The notes under the pieces were generated by a model. It saw only the letters and a program-made list of their open reading frames with translations. It was not told the DNA's origin and ran no database searches. This document shows positions 51,833 to 60,868 of a stretch of 64,000 nucleotides of DNA, piece after piece (within the stretch, counting starts at the first letter, position 1; every line of letters begins with the position of its first letter). The DNA comes from CAZOLI01 sp964580675 (GTDB lineage: Bacteria > Planctomycetota > MHYJ01 > CAYXQY01), in the NCBI GenBank assembly GCA_964580675.1, contig CAZOLI010000003.1, forward strand, positions 77,053 through 141,052, read 5' to 3'. The translations under genes were made by a program, and so were the position numbers.

Positions 51833-52237
51833 AGAACTCCCGATTGAGTTTGCCGGGAGGAAATGGGACCGATCCAGCGGTCACCCGGGAGGAGGGAGGT
51901 TCGAGAAATGTGCAACGCCGGCCGGATTTTCCTGTTTCGCGCGTCGTCCGGATTTGATCAGCAGAACAGTCGAGCGTTCCGTAAAACCCCTGGCCGTCCG
52001 GACCTGTTCTTACCGGATATATTCGCCCAGAGGAGTCGCAAACGTCCGCTGTTCAGAAACATCTTCTCGATTTTTTCGATGTAATGAACAAACTGATCAT
52101 TCGTCGCCCAGACATCAAATGCGTTTCACAAGCCAGCAATCTTCGGGATTACGTCATTCTGCTCGTTCCCTGAAGGGTCGACATCCAACGCCAGCGTTCT
52201 GCACGCGTTCGCAATTGATCGAACCTCCGCGTCTTCC
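51833..52237. other. Intergenic region between DUF2344 gene and pilQ
   Basis: 405 bases. It must hold the promoter of the DUF2344-rng-menC operon (minus strand). I checked both strands for RNase P, tmRNA and SRP signatures and for ORFs with sensible codons and found none. Confidence 0.4.
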
Positions 52238-54181
52238 CTACTTTCCTCCGGATTTCTTCATTTTTTCGTACTCTTCGAGGTTTTCCTGTTTTCGTTCCTT
52301 TAACTGCTCCTTCAGTTGGCCATCCTGATTCTTCATTTCTTCGTATTTTTTTCCGAGTTGATTCGATCGTTCATTCATACGTTGCAGGAGTTCCCGCCGG
52401 TGCTCCTCCACGGACGGCAGAATGTAGGCCGTAATGAAGAAGAAGTCGAAACTCTCTTCTTCCTGCGTTCCCTCTGCCGAAAACAGTCGTCCGAGAACCG
52501 GAATATCACCGAAAAACGGGATTTTCTTCCGGGTTGACGTATCATTCTGTCCAACGAGCCCGGCCAGGACGGCTGTTGTGCCGGACTTAAGAATAAGCCG
52601 GGTAACAACGGTCGACGAAGACGTTATGGGAAACGGCACCGTCGTCTGAAAACCACCCTGGTTAATCGTTATGTTGTTGTTCTGTTGTTCCAATATATTA
52701 TTTGTCGGGATCACGGTCAACATGACCCGGTCCGTTCCCCGAACGACATGAGGCACCACAAACAGTTGAAACCCGGTGTTGACCGGCGAGAAACTGGCCT
52801 CCTCGACGCTCTGTGTGACCGTTGTCGAACCGGTCGCCGAATCCGTTTCAATGGTACCAAAGCGCTCCGTCCGACCGACAAAGACCGTGGCCTGATGGCC
52901 GTCAACAACCGTAAGCTTCGGCGACTGGACAATTCGGGAGGCCTCGTCCTGCTGAAACATCCGAATGACGAAGTCCAGGGCAAAATCACTGAGAAATGGA
53001 CGAACACTTCCCTGATTGTTCACCGCCCCACCGAGGCCGAACGGAAGTCGAGTGACCACATCCTGAGGCTGGGTTTGGGTGGTTTGAGCAGTTGATTGCG
53101 CCAGATCCGACTGAAAGTTCTGATTGTTCGTCAGCGATTGCGAGCGGCCTAGCGGCCGGAACTCCACCCCGAGATCTCTCAGGAACCGATTGGTGGTGGA
53201 GATAAACCGAACCTGAATCAGAACCTGTGGAGGTTCGGTATCCAATATCTCCAGCATGCTCTCAATTTTTTGCAGGACGTCAGGGGTATCCTGAACGATG
53301 AGGATGTTTCGTTTCGCGTCGTACTGAAGTGTTCCTATGGGTTCTCCGTCCGATTTTGTGATAACACTCGCCAGCACATTAAGAAGTTCCCAGCTGTACG
53401 GTCCTTCATCGTCGCCGCCCTGATTTTGCTCAGACGCCTTTTCCATGTACGGCGTTTCCACTTTTCCCTTGTAGTTTGTGGGGGGGCGAAGGTACTTCAA
53501 CTGATAGGTTCGCGTCTCAAGCTGTTGTTTTAATTCCTCAATGGTAATGACGCGAATAATACCAAATTTCTCCCGGACCGACGCAAATCCGGCGGTTTTC
53601 ACCACGGTATCCAGGGCGGATTGCCAGGGAACATCACGGAGTGTTAGAGACGGTATTGTTACGTTTTTCTCCGCTACTTTCGGAGAAACGATAATGCTGA
53701 CACCCGCGATTTTCGCAAGGGTCTGAACAATACTCGTAAATTGTGACTCGCGAATCTCCATCGTGACGCGTTCCGGTCGAGTGACGCGGAGCTGATTCGA
53801 ATTAATTCGCTGAGCCATCAGTCCGTGATTCTGAAGCACCCGATCCAGAACATCCCGCCAGTACAGGGGGACCGGGGACACGTAATCCACTTCAAGGTTC
53901 GGGTCCACGTCCTCACTGAGCTGAAGACTCGTTCCGCTCAACGTCTGGAGGTCCCCCAACACATTTTCAAGAGGTTCTTTCTTCCAGGCGGGCTGAATCA
54001 TCTTTCCCGACGGAGGCACATCCACCCGACGGCCGTCGTCCCCGTTCCCCCGGGACCTCTCCTGATTCGCTTCTTCGGTTCCATTATCCTTTTCCTGAGC
54101 AACTCCCACAGAACCGGCAAAAACCAGAACAACCGCAAGAAGCAAAACTCGGCGACAGGAAAACAGCATCGTGTTACTCAT
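52238..54181 (-). CDS. pilQ: Type IV pilus / type II secretion secretin PilQ
   Basis: 647 residues from ATG 54181 (the frame opens at TTG 54202). Signal peptide ends near VGVAQ. Periplasmic STN-like and N1-type domains follow (WRDVLDRVLQNHGLMA; WQSALDTVVKTAGFAS; IGTLQYDAKRNILIVQDTPD). The secretin pore domain has QVLIQVRFISTTNRFLRDLG, SPKLTVVDGHQATVFVG and the hallmark VLAGLVGQND ... KIPFFGDIPVLGRLF. A C-terminal Lys/Glu coiled tail (~60 residues) is extra. It forms the outer-membrane channel and is the last gene of the pil operon. Confidence 0.93.
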   Translation of the reverse strand: MSNTMLFSCRRVLLLAVVLVFAGSVGVAQEKDNGTEEANQERSRGNGDDGRRVDVPPSGKMIQPAWKKEPLENVLGDLQTLSGTSLQLSEDVDPNLEVDYVSPVPLYWRDVLDRVLQNHGLMAQRINSNQLRVTRPERVTMEIRESQFTSIVQTLAKIAGVSIIVSPKVAEKNVTIPSLTLRDVPWQSALDTVVKTAGFASVREKFGIIRVITIEELKQQLETRTYQLKYLRPPTNYKGKVETPYMEKASEQNQGGDDEGPYSWELLNVLASVITKSDGEPIGTLQYDAKRNILIVQDTPDVLQKIESMLEILDTEPPQVLIQVRFISTTNRFLRDLGVEFRPLGRSQSLTNNQNFQSDLAQSTAQTTQTQPQDVVTRLPFGLGGAVNNQGSVRPFLSDFALDFVIRMFQQDEASRIVQSPKLTVVDGHQATVFVGRTERFGTIETDSATGSTTVTQSVEEASFSPVNTGFQLFVVPHVVRGTDRVMLTVIPTNNILEQQNNNITINQGGFQTTVPFPITSSSTVVTRLILKSGTTAVLAGLVGQNDTSTRKKIPFFGDIPVLGRLFSAEGTQEEESFDFFFITAYILPSVEEHRRELLQRMNERSNQLGKKYEEMKNQDGQLKEQLKERKQENLEEYEKMKKSGGK

Positions 54182-54223
54182 AACAATTTTTCTCAAAATC
54201 AATCAGATTTCTTGTTCGATGAA

Positions 54224-56224
54224 TTACTTCGATCCGGTGGGACCTTCCGTCAGGGATATCAGGGGTACTTTTATATTCTCCCCACGGTAAGAAAACGTAA
54301 CGCCATCCTTACGAATTTTATGAATGGTAACTTCTCCCAGTTCTTCAATCTTCACCGTCTCCCCGGCGGTTCTCGAGACGTCCTGCCGTTTGTCCTTCTC
54401 CACCGTCTCCACAATGGCCACGGCCGTCGTCTCCGGAAGGGTGGTCTCCATTTCTGCTTCTATTTTTTCACCAAGGACGTTCAAACCAACCGATACCGTA
54501 CCGCGTCTCGAATTCCTTGTATAAACCACCCCCCGAACCGGCGGGGCGTTTCGCAGGAAATTCATGTGGATCTTCCCCCTCTTCTCCAGTTCATTTACCT
54601 GTTTCTGCACTTCTTTGATGGACTGCACCGTGTCTTCGGGGGGATTGGACGGCAACCGCTCCACCCAGTCCTCCACCTTCTTTCGAAACGTTGATATGCT
54701 TCGAAAAGCATTATTCCGGAACGCCGCCCGGGCCAGGCGTAACTGGTCCTTCACTTTGGATAGGATGATGGATGAAATTCGAATTTGCTCCCGGAGTTTT
54801 CGCTCCATCTCCTGAATCTTCTTCCGCTCTTCGCGATTACCGCAGTGGAACACCTTCCGTTTGACCGACGAGAAATCACTCGTAATTTCGCTCTGTTCGT
54901 TCACCCGCTTACTGCTGTTCTCCATACGGTTCGACTTCTTTGCGTCCGCAAGCAATCGTCGGGCCTTGTTCAACATTTCTTCGCCGCTGTAATTCTTGCA
55001 TTCCGGCGGTTTCTGTTGTTGATCCTCTTCGTCTTCCTCCTTCTTTTCGGGACGCTGTGTCCATGTCGGTTCAAATGGATTTCGCCGGCCATCCCGGGAG
55101 AAATAAAATTCCAGGCCCCTCATGGCATTCTCCCTTGGCGCCCATTCCACAACGAGGGAACGGGACGTTTCTTCGGACTGTTCCTCTCCCTGAGCTCGCT
55201 GTTCTTCGTTCGAGCCTTCCTCTCCCCCGGACTCGGATGCTCCTTCGGCGGGACGCCGTTTTCGGACCATTCGCCGGATGATCCCGTCTTCATCAATGTA
55301 CCAGGTTTCCTCTTCAACAAGATCGTTCGGTAGGACAACCCGGACACGCACCTTCCGACAGGTAAATTCCTGCTCATGGAGTTCAATGGTCTCTGCACCC
55401 TCGTCGAGCACCCGGGCCTGTCCCTGCAGCAACGGATTGTTCCGCGTTCCCACGAGGAAAAGAAAAGGTTGTTCTTCCGGTGTATACTCATCTTCCACCA
55501 TCATTTTTGCGGCCAGAGGGGCATTTACAACGGGAATGTTCGGGTTGACTTCAAGGGTCTGCGCGGGCGTGTTCGGTATCAGCATCTCAAAATTTCCGGG
55601 TTGCCCCTGGATCGGCTGCAGATACAGCGAAAAGTCCCCTCCATCCTCCGTTGTTGTCACACTGTAGCGGGCTTCCCGAATCGTACCATCGTCGTATCGA
55701 TATACTTTCTGAGAGAAACTGGTACGCGGAATAAGCCGCTTCAGAACATTCATGATCTGGTCCATCTCCTGTTCAATGTTTCGTTCAAGCTGTCTGCGGG
55801 CCGCCCGGTTCTGTTCTTTCTGGGTGCCGAACATTTCGTCCCGAAGCCGTTTTTCGAGCTGTTCCCGGATAAGCTGAAACGAAATCTGACCGGTTAGGGC
55901 ATGCTCCGCAATCTGGTTGGCCCGGTCGGATAGATCCCCGACCGCTCGATACAGATTGTGATCATACTTCATCCAGCCCAACCATTGCTCCCCGGCTCTA
56001 ATTTCGTAGAAATACGTCTCGGAGACCCCCTCCACTTTTGGCATGTCCGAATAACTCTCGATGTCCTTTATGGAATTCTGAAGATTCCGTCTGCCCTCAT
56101 TCTCCTGCTCACTCTCCTGAGCGGACAACAACGCACCGGTTCCTCCGAGGAGGAGGAGGATGGCCGAGCTGACCAGAACGCACAATATTGATCTATTTGA
56201 CAAATGTCGTGTCATAACAAACAA
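54224..56224 (-). CDS. Large envelope protein in the PilP position
   Basis: 666 residues, signal peptide at ~10-35 (ILCVLVSSAILLLLGGTGAL). It sits between pilO and pilQ, where a ~175-residue PilP lipoprotein is expected. The N-terminal half is a beta-rich domain (SETYFYEIRAGEQWLGWMKY). Residues ~390-410 (YFSRDGRRNPFEP) recall the 'RDPFxP' of PilP, a Cys-containing coiled region follows, and the C-terminus (LGEVTIHKIRKDGVTFSYRG, then EN) resembles the PilP/GspC homology strand pair. It is probably a PilP-like secretin connector enlarged by unknown domains; this is inference. Confidence 0.65.
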   Translation of the reverse strand: MFVMTRHLSNRSILCVLVSSAILLLLGGTGALLSAQESEQENEGRRNLQNSIKDIESYSDMPKVEGVSETYFYEIRAGEQWLGWMKYDHNLYRAVGDLSDRANQIAEHALTGQISFQLIREQLEKRLRDEMFGTQKEQNRAARRQLERNIEQEMDQIMNVLKRLIPRTSFSQKVYRYDDGTIREARYSVTTTEDGGDFSLYLQPIQGQPGNFEMLIPNTPAQTLEVNPNIPVVNAPLAAKMMVEDEYTPEEQPFLFLVGTRNNPLLQGQARVLDEGAETIELHEQEFTCRKVRVRVVLPNDLVEEETWYIDEDGIIRRMVRKRRPAEGASESGGEEGSNEEQRAQGEEQSEETSRSLVVEWAPRENAMRGLEFYFSRDGRRNPFEPTWTQRPEKKEEDEEDQQQKPPECKNYSGEEMLNKARRLLADAKKSNRMENSSKRVNEQSEITSDFSSVKRKVFHCGNREERKKIQEMERKLREQIRISSIILSKVKDQLRLARAAFRNNAFRSISTFRKKVEDWVERLPSNPPEDTVQSIKEVQKQVNELEKRGKIHMNFLRNAPPVRGVVYTRNSRRGTVSVGLNVLGEKIEAEMETTLPETTAVAIVETVEKDKRQDVSRTAGETVKIEELGEVTIHKIRKDGVTFSYRGENIKVPLISLTEGPTGSK

Positions 56225-56234
56225 CTCCTGGAAC

Positions 56235-56921
56235 TTACCTGTTCATTCCCTCTGGCGGTTTATAGCTGTAAATCGTTATTTCAAGTTCCATATTTCCCAT
56301 GTAGACCGTCCGGGTTTCCGGTTCCTCCTCCTGTGATCCGGACGATTCGGACGCTTCCGTCTCCCTGTTTTCTTCCTGTTCCTCCTCCTTGTTTTTCACC
56401 TCAACTTCTTTCTCCTCCACCTCCAGGGAGAATGATTTCACGTCAATCATCCGTTCCTGGTTTTCCAGGGCCCAGATGTAGGAGAAGAGGGGATAAACCT
56501 CTCCCCGGACGGAAATGGCGTAATTCGTGGTTTCGTACCCCCTCGTGGCCGTTCGGGCGGTGCCGGCACGCTGGCCGCGTCGATCCTCAACAAGCCCATA
56601 ACTCTGAGGAAACACCCCGGCCTTTTTGGCAATTGTGTCAAGGTTCGAAATAAAATTCTGAGGTTCCACCTCCTCGGTGGTCGGCAACTGTTTGCGATAC
56701 TTCTCCTCGTTCTCCAGCAAATTCTGCTTTTTTTCCTTCAAACCACCGATCTGTGCTTTCTTGTCCTCGCGATCCCTTACGTCACTCTTCAGTTCTTTGT
56801 TCTCCTTACGGAGACGCTGGATCTCGGAAGCGTATATAAAGTAATATTCCGCCCCGCCGGCAAGAAGCAACACCAATCCCACGGCGGCGCCAAACAGGAT
56901 TATTTTTGTCCGTTCATTCAT
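56235..56921 (-). CDS. pilO: Pilus assembly protein PilO-like
   Basis: 228 residues. Short cytoplasmic start, TM (IILFGAAVGLVLLLAGGAEY), coiled coil (~35-80) and a periplasmic ferredoxin-like domain (YETTNYAISVRGEVYPLFSY, MELEITIYSY) interrupted by a Glu-rich insert at ~180-205. PilO pairs with PilN in the inner-membrane alignment complex. The order M-N-O supports the name; GspM would be the secretion-system equivalent. Confidence 0.82.
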   Translation of the reverse strand: MNERTKIILFGAAVGLVLLLAGGAEYYFIYASEIQRLRKENKELKSDVRDREDKKAQIGGLKEKKQNLLENEEKYRKQLPTTEEVEPQNFISNLDTIAKKAGVFPQSYGLVEDRRGQRAGTARTATRGYETTNYAISVRGEVYPLFSYIWALENQERMIDVKSFSLEVEEKEVEVKNKEEEQEENRETEASESSGSQEEEPETRTVYMGNMELEITIYSYKPPEGMNR

Positions 56922-56955
56922 ATCCCAATTTCCTGTTTAAATGTCAAGACACTCA

Positions 56956-57642
56956 TTACGGACTGCCGGGACCGCCGCCCTTCTGCTGCGACGGTTTCTT
57001 GTGATTTTCAAGCACGTAACGGGCCGCCCAGAACACGTCCTCCACGTATTCATCCTCGCCCGCCTCTCCTTTCTTGTAATCCCGCCACTTGTTGCGGAGA
57101 CGGGTGTAAACCCCCTCTTTTTCGAGGAGCCGGCGCTTGATGCGTTCCTCGAATTTCGTCAGACCGGTTAAATCTCCGGCGGCTCGTGCTTCGAACTCAA
57201 GTTTGTGCGTAATTTCTCCGCGACTGGGTCCCCGGTTCCTCCGCCCTCCTCGCTGAACGTCGGTCGTGCCGTCGAGATTTACGAGCCAGACGCCCGGAGA
57301 ATGTTCAACAACCGTAAACAGGTGATCCACGGACTTCGACCATCGATAACGCTCTTTGATTGTTTTCGGTTTGATGTTTTCCAGTACATCCCGACGCTTT
57401 TTTAGCTGTTCAATTTCGGCCTTCAACGTTTTGTATTTATCAACAGCAGGCTGGAGGCTTTCCTTCCGGTTCTGCAGGTTTTCCTTCTCCTGCAGCAGGT
57501 CCCGCCGCTGGTACCAGAGGTACGCCCCGATACCAACCTCCGCCGTCAGACCCGCCACGGCGACAAGCACGATAATCAGGTAAGGGATGGGGGTACCCGG
57601 ACTTGTTTTTCGGCTCTCCGGCAGTAGATTGATCTCAATCAT
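56956..57642 (-). CDS. pilN: Pilus assembly protein PilN-like
   Basis: 228 residues. It starts MIEINLLPESRK, the INLLP motif that docks into PilM. TM at ~20-42, coiled coil to ~95, periplasmic domain (VVEHSPGVWLVNLDG, EFEARAAGDLTGLTKFEERI), then a basic/acidic tail with Gly-Pro end. It lies 3 bases after pilM. Confidence 0.85.
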   Translation of the reverse strand: MIEINLLPESRKTSPGTPIPYLIIVLVAVAGLTAEVGIGAYLWYQRRDLLQEKENLQNRKESLQPAVDKYKTLKAEIEQLKKRRDVLENIKPKTIKERYRWSKSVDHLFTVVEHSPGVWLVNLDGTTDVQRGGRRNRGPSRGEITHKLEFEARAAGDLTGLTKFEERIKRRLLEKEGVYTRLRNKWRDYKKGEAGEDEYVEDVFWAARYVLENHKKPSQQKGGGPGSP

Positions 57643-57645
57643 GAG

Positions 57646-58683
57646 TCAGACGGATTGAATTCGAGATGCAAGACCCGTCGCAACGACGAGGAACTGGCTG
57701 TCCTCCCGCAACTCCTGCGGGGTGTCTCCCGAAAGATCCATCGGAAAATTTTCAAGAGGATCCCAGAACACCGGTCGCTCATTGAACACGTTCTGCATCA
57801 TCTGTTCAAGTCCTCGAATTTTCGATCCGCCCCCCGACACATAAATTCGCTCCACCGGCTGGTCAAACTGCGTCTCGAAATAATCAAACGAAAGATGTAT
57901 CTCGTGGCAGAGGTCGTCAAGCTTGTCCCGGACGGTGTCTTCAAGTTCCTCGTTATCTCCCGAAGCATTTAGTTTGCGCTCCTCCGCCTCCTCCTCGGGA
58001 ATCCCGAGCCGGTTTGCAATACTGGAGGTAAACTCATCTCCACCCATGTAAAATTCCCTTGAAAATTGGGATTGATCACCCTGCATGATGTGAACAAGCG
58101 TTTTCTGGGCTCCGATGTCCACAAGTCCGACCGGCCCTTCCGCTCCGACTTCGTTTTGAAGCAGGTGAAATTCATAGGCATTTCCCAGCGCCAGGACGTC
58201 GACGTCCACGACCGACGGCCGGAAACCAGCTTCCTCAAGCATGTCGGCGTGCTCGTTGATGGTCTCTTCCTTTACGGCGACAAGCAGAACTCGCACCTCC
58301 CCTTCTCCCGACGCCGGCGTGCGCTCGTCGGGTTCGTTCAACTGTTGATAATCCACGTTGGCCCCTTCGATGTCGAACGGAACCACCTCGGCCGCTTTTT
58401 CGGAAAGTGCCTGGTCAAAATCATCCAGTTCATCCTCCGACACGTTCAGATACCGTGTGATAACGGACCGACCGGACAATCCTGAACAGGTCATATCCGT
58501 TCCGAAGGACTGGTCGGATCGAAAACGGGTAAGGTTTTCCGCCAGGTCAAGTTCGGGATCCAGTTTCTTCTTGCCGAATCCCTTCACCGTCACGTCCGCG
58601 TCCCCGTCCTTCTTCAATTCAACACCCTTAATGTATTTGCTGCCGATATCCAATCCGACCATCTGGTTCACGCTATCAAACAT
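57646..58683 (-). CDS. pilM: Pilus assembly ATPase-like protein PilM
   Basis: 345 residues from ATG 58683 (GTG 58695 is an alternative overlapping the upstream gene). Actin/FtsA-like fold: MVGLDIGSKYIKGVEL, the phosphate-2 loop VGLVDIGAQKTLVHIM and the adenosine motif RIYVSGGGSKIRGL. PilM binds ATP and the PilN tail on the cytoplasmic face, linking the pilus motor to the envelope complex. Confidence 0.92.
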   Translation of the reverse strand: MFDSVNQMVGLDIGSKYIKGVELKKDGDADVTVKGFGKKKLDPELDLAENLTRFRSDQSFGTDMTCSGLSGRSVITRYLNVSEDELDDFDQALSEKAAEVVPFDIEGANVDYQQLNEPDERTPASGEGEVRVLLVAVKEETINEHADMLEEAGFRPSVVDVDVLALGNAYEFHLLQNEVGAEGPVGLVDIGAQKTLVHIMQGDQSQFSREFYMGGDEFTSSIANRLGIPEEEAEERKLNASGDNEELEDTVRDKLDDLCHEIHLSFDYFETQFDQPVERIYVSGGGSKIRGLEQMMQNVFNERPVFWDPLENFPMDLSGDTPQELREDSQFLVVATGLASRIQSV

Positions 58684-58691
58684 GAAGTGTT

Positions 58692-59441
58692 TCACTCCCG
58701 AACATTTTCTTCTTTCCGTTCGTAAAACTCGTTCGCATTATTGTACGATCTTATATCCCCGATGTCATACCATCGGCCGTCAATTCGATACCCGTAAACC
58801 TCCTCCACCTGATGCAGCCATTGTATTAAATACCCCGGTTCATCGGGGTTTTTCCCTGTTTCCAGGTACTCCTCAATCCGGGGCAAATGCTCATTCTTGA
58901 ACAGATACAATCCAATCGAAATGAGAGAACTTGATGGATTTGGGGGCTTTTCCTCAAAATCCACCACCTGATTCCGATTGTTTAATTTCACAACACTGTA
59001 ATCATTCACCTCCTGATCCCCCATGTCCTTCACCCCTATGACCGTTCCGTGCTGACGGGAAAAGGACACAAACTCCTCCAGGGGGAACAATATGAGATTG
59101 TCCCCGGCAATCACCATCACATCTTCCGCCGGTTGAATTTCCTCAATGGCAAACTGAAGATCCCCAATCGCCCCCAGACGATCCTCCGGCTGTTGCGTCC
59201 CGTCGTTTAACACTTCGATGTCCAGGTGCGTTTTGAGAGTGCTCTCCCAGTCTCGAAACTGATCCACGAACCTGTCGTTTGATACCACGTGAACCGATTG
59301 CACTTCCTCCACCGGTTCAACCCGGGAGATGATTCGACTGAGTATGGAACGGTCCCCGACGGGAAGAAGGGGCTTCGGATGATTTTTGGTCAGGGGATAC
59401 AGCCTGGTGCCATAACCGGCGGCAAGCAAAATGGCCCTCAC
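58692..59441 (-). CDS. Sugar nucleotidyltransferase (RmlA/GlmU-N-like)
   Basis: 249 residues. It starts at GTG 59441 with GGGAGG 8 bases upstream. The N-terminal signature is ILLAAGYGTRLYPLTKNHPK followed by PLLPV, with DN (VIAGDNLILF) as metal/nucleotide site and VVDFEEKP. It transfers a nucleotide to a sugar-1-phosphate (glucose-1-phosphate type) for glycan synthesis. Its stop overlaps the GTG alternative of pilM, suggesting one operon with the pil genes. Its start codon lies inside a 14-bp palindrome. Confidence 0.88.
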   Translation of the reverse strand: MRAILLAAGYGTRLYPLTKNHPKPLLPVGDRSILSRIISRVEPVEEVQSVHVVSNDRFVDQFRDWESTLKTHLDIEVLNDGTQQPEDRLGAIGDLQFAIEEIQPAEDVMVIAGDNLILFPLEEFVSFSRQHGTVIGVKDMGDQEVNDYSVVKLNNRNQVVDFEEKPPNPSSSLISIGLYLFKNEHLPRIEEYLETGKNPDEPGYLIQWLHQVEEVYGYRIDGRWYDIGDIRSYNNANEFYERKEENVRE

Positions 59442-59448
59442 GTGAGGG
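59435..59448. promoter_or_regulatory. Palindrome over the start codon
   Basis: CCCTCACGTGAGGG, perfect 14 bp, centred on the junction 5' of the GTG start of the nucleotidyltransferase gene. It shares only TCACGTGA with parS. It could be an operator or an mRNA hairpin blocking initiation. Confidence 0.5.
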
Positions 59449-59583
59449 TCCTCCCGTTCGGAATTTTTGTTAATTACTTCACCTAACTTCTTCCATTGAC
59501 GAATTTTACGCCGAGGTTCCTCTTAATTCAAACAGAAGGACAGGGTTCAAAAGAAAACCCCCCAAAACCATGTCTGCGCAATC

Positions 59584-59612
59584 TTGAATGATCCAGAACG
59601 ACGACATAAAAT
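59584..59612 (+). promoter_or_regulatory. Promoter of tRNA-Ser (and possibly prfB)
   Basis: TTGAAT (59584-59589), 17-base spacer, TAAAAT (59607-59612), 14 bases before the tRNA. Confidence 0.7.
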
Positions 59613-59626
59613 AACAAATGCATAAA

Positions 59627-59717
59627 GGAGAGGTGGCAGAGTGGTTTAATGCGGCGGCTTGCTAAGCCGTTGAGCCCACCATTTCGGGCTCCAAGGGTTC
59701 GAATCCCTTCCTCTCCG
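59627..59717 (+). tRNA. tRNA-Ser(GCT)
   Basis: 91 bases, class II with a long variable arm (GAGCCCACCATTTCGGGCTC). Acceptor GGAGAGG/CCTCTCC. Anticodon arm CGGCT-TGCTAAG-CCG region gives GCT. T arm AAGGG-TTCGAAT-CCCTT. CCA not encoded. Confidence 0.95.
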
Positions 59718-59760
59718 CTATATTTGTTTTTTGCGCTTTGATTTTGCTTCCAACCAGCCT

Positions 59761-60868
59761 ATGCCCAATCACGAAACCAATAAATTAATCGAGGACATTC
59801 AGGACCGCCTTTCCGCCCTTCGGGATTCTCTTTGACCTATCCGAGAAACGGGATCGGCTGGACGAAATTGAACAGGAAATGGAGGACCCGGATTTCTGGG
59901 ACCACCAGGAATCGGCCGAGAAAAAAGCGAAGGAACTGAGCAACCTGAAAAACACCTTATCCAACTTCGACGAACTGGCGGATCAGTTTGAGGAGCTGAC
60001 GGTTCTCGCGGAACTGGGAGAAGAAGAAGAAGACCGCGAAACGATTCGCGAGGCACGCCAGGGACTACAGAAACTGAACCGGGAACTGTCCCGGCTTGAA
60101 ACCCGTGTGCTCCTGGATGGTCCCAACGACGAATGCCCGGCCTTCCTTTCAATTCAGGCAGGCGCTGGTGGAGTGGATGCCTGTGATTGGGCTCAGATTC
60201 TCTGGCGGATGTACACGAAGTACCTTGACGACAGAGGCTACGATTACGAAATAGTGGACATTCGCGAGGGGGAGGAAGCCGGTTTAAAAACGGTTACCGC
60301 TCACGTGAAGGACGATTACGCATTCGGGTTTCTGAAATCCGAAATCGGTGTGCACCGCCTGATCCGCATCTCGCCATTTGATGCGGGTGGACGCCGCCAC
60401 ACGTCGTTCTGTGCCGTGGACCTCAGTCCCGATCTCGAGGATATCGAAATTGAAATTAACGAGGAAGATATACGCGTCGATTTCTACCGGGCTTCCGGTG
60501 CTGGAGGACAACACGTAAACATGACGGATTCGGCCGTCCGGATTACCTATCTCCCGGAGGACATCCAGGTGCAGTGCCAGAATGAACGGTCTCAGCACCT
60601 GAACCGGAAAATGGCCATGAAAATGCTTCGGTCCAAATTGTACTCCCTGAAGGAAAAGGAACGGGAGGAAGAACTAAAACAACTGTACGGGGAGAAAGGA
60701 GAGATTTCCTGGGGAAATCAGATTCGCTCGTACTATTTTGATCCACAGGAACGGGTAAAAGATCACCGAACGGACCTGGAAACGCACGACGTCGAATCCG
60801 TCCTGGACGGCGAGATTCAGCCATTCATTGACGCCTACCTTCGAAGTGATCACAACAAAAATTCATGA
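59761..60868 (+). CDS. prfB: Peptide chain release factor 2, with programmed +1 frameshift
   Basis: Codons 1-24 from ATG 59761 end at CTT, followed by an in-frame TGA (59833-59835). Skipping T59833 continues in +1 from GAC 59834 to the stop at 60868, giving 368 residues. RF2 terminates at UGA and UAA. The stop-recognition tripeptide SPF (LIRISPFDAGG) marks RF2 rather than RF1. The catalytic GGQ lies in GAGGQHVNMTDSAVR. The frameshift autoregulates RF2 level. The stop overlaps the rhomboid start by ATGA. Confidence 0.96.
59830..59836 (+). promoter_or_regulatory. prfB programmed frameshift site CTTTGAC
   Basis: CTT TGA C is identical to the E. coli prfB slippery site at the same codon position (25). 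The Shine-Dalgarno-like stimulator is weak here: CGGGATTCT precedes it rather than AGGGGGTAT. Confidence 0.9.

Noticed and set aside
51833..52237. RNase P RNA or other housekeeping RNA in the gap before pilQ
   Set aside because: A GGAGGAAA segment is present, but the other conserved RNase P blocks are not found on either strand.
53825..54694. 289-codon plus-strand open frame between pilQ and the PilP-position gene
   Set aside because: It spans the 3' end of one real gene and the 5' part of the next in antisense, with no coding features.
59879..60868. prfB starting at the internal ATG 59879
   Set aside because: The CTT TGA C site with conserved N-terminal residues in both frames shows the gene starts at 59761 and is completed by frameshifting; it is not a pseudogene.
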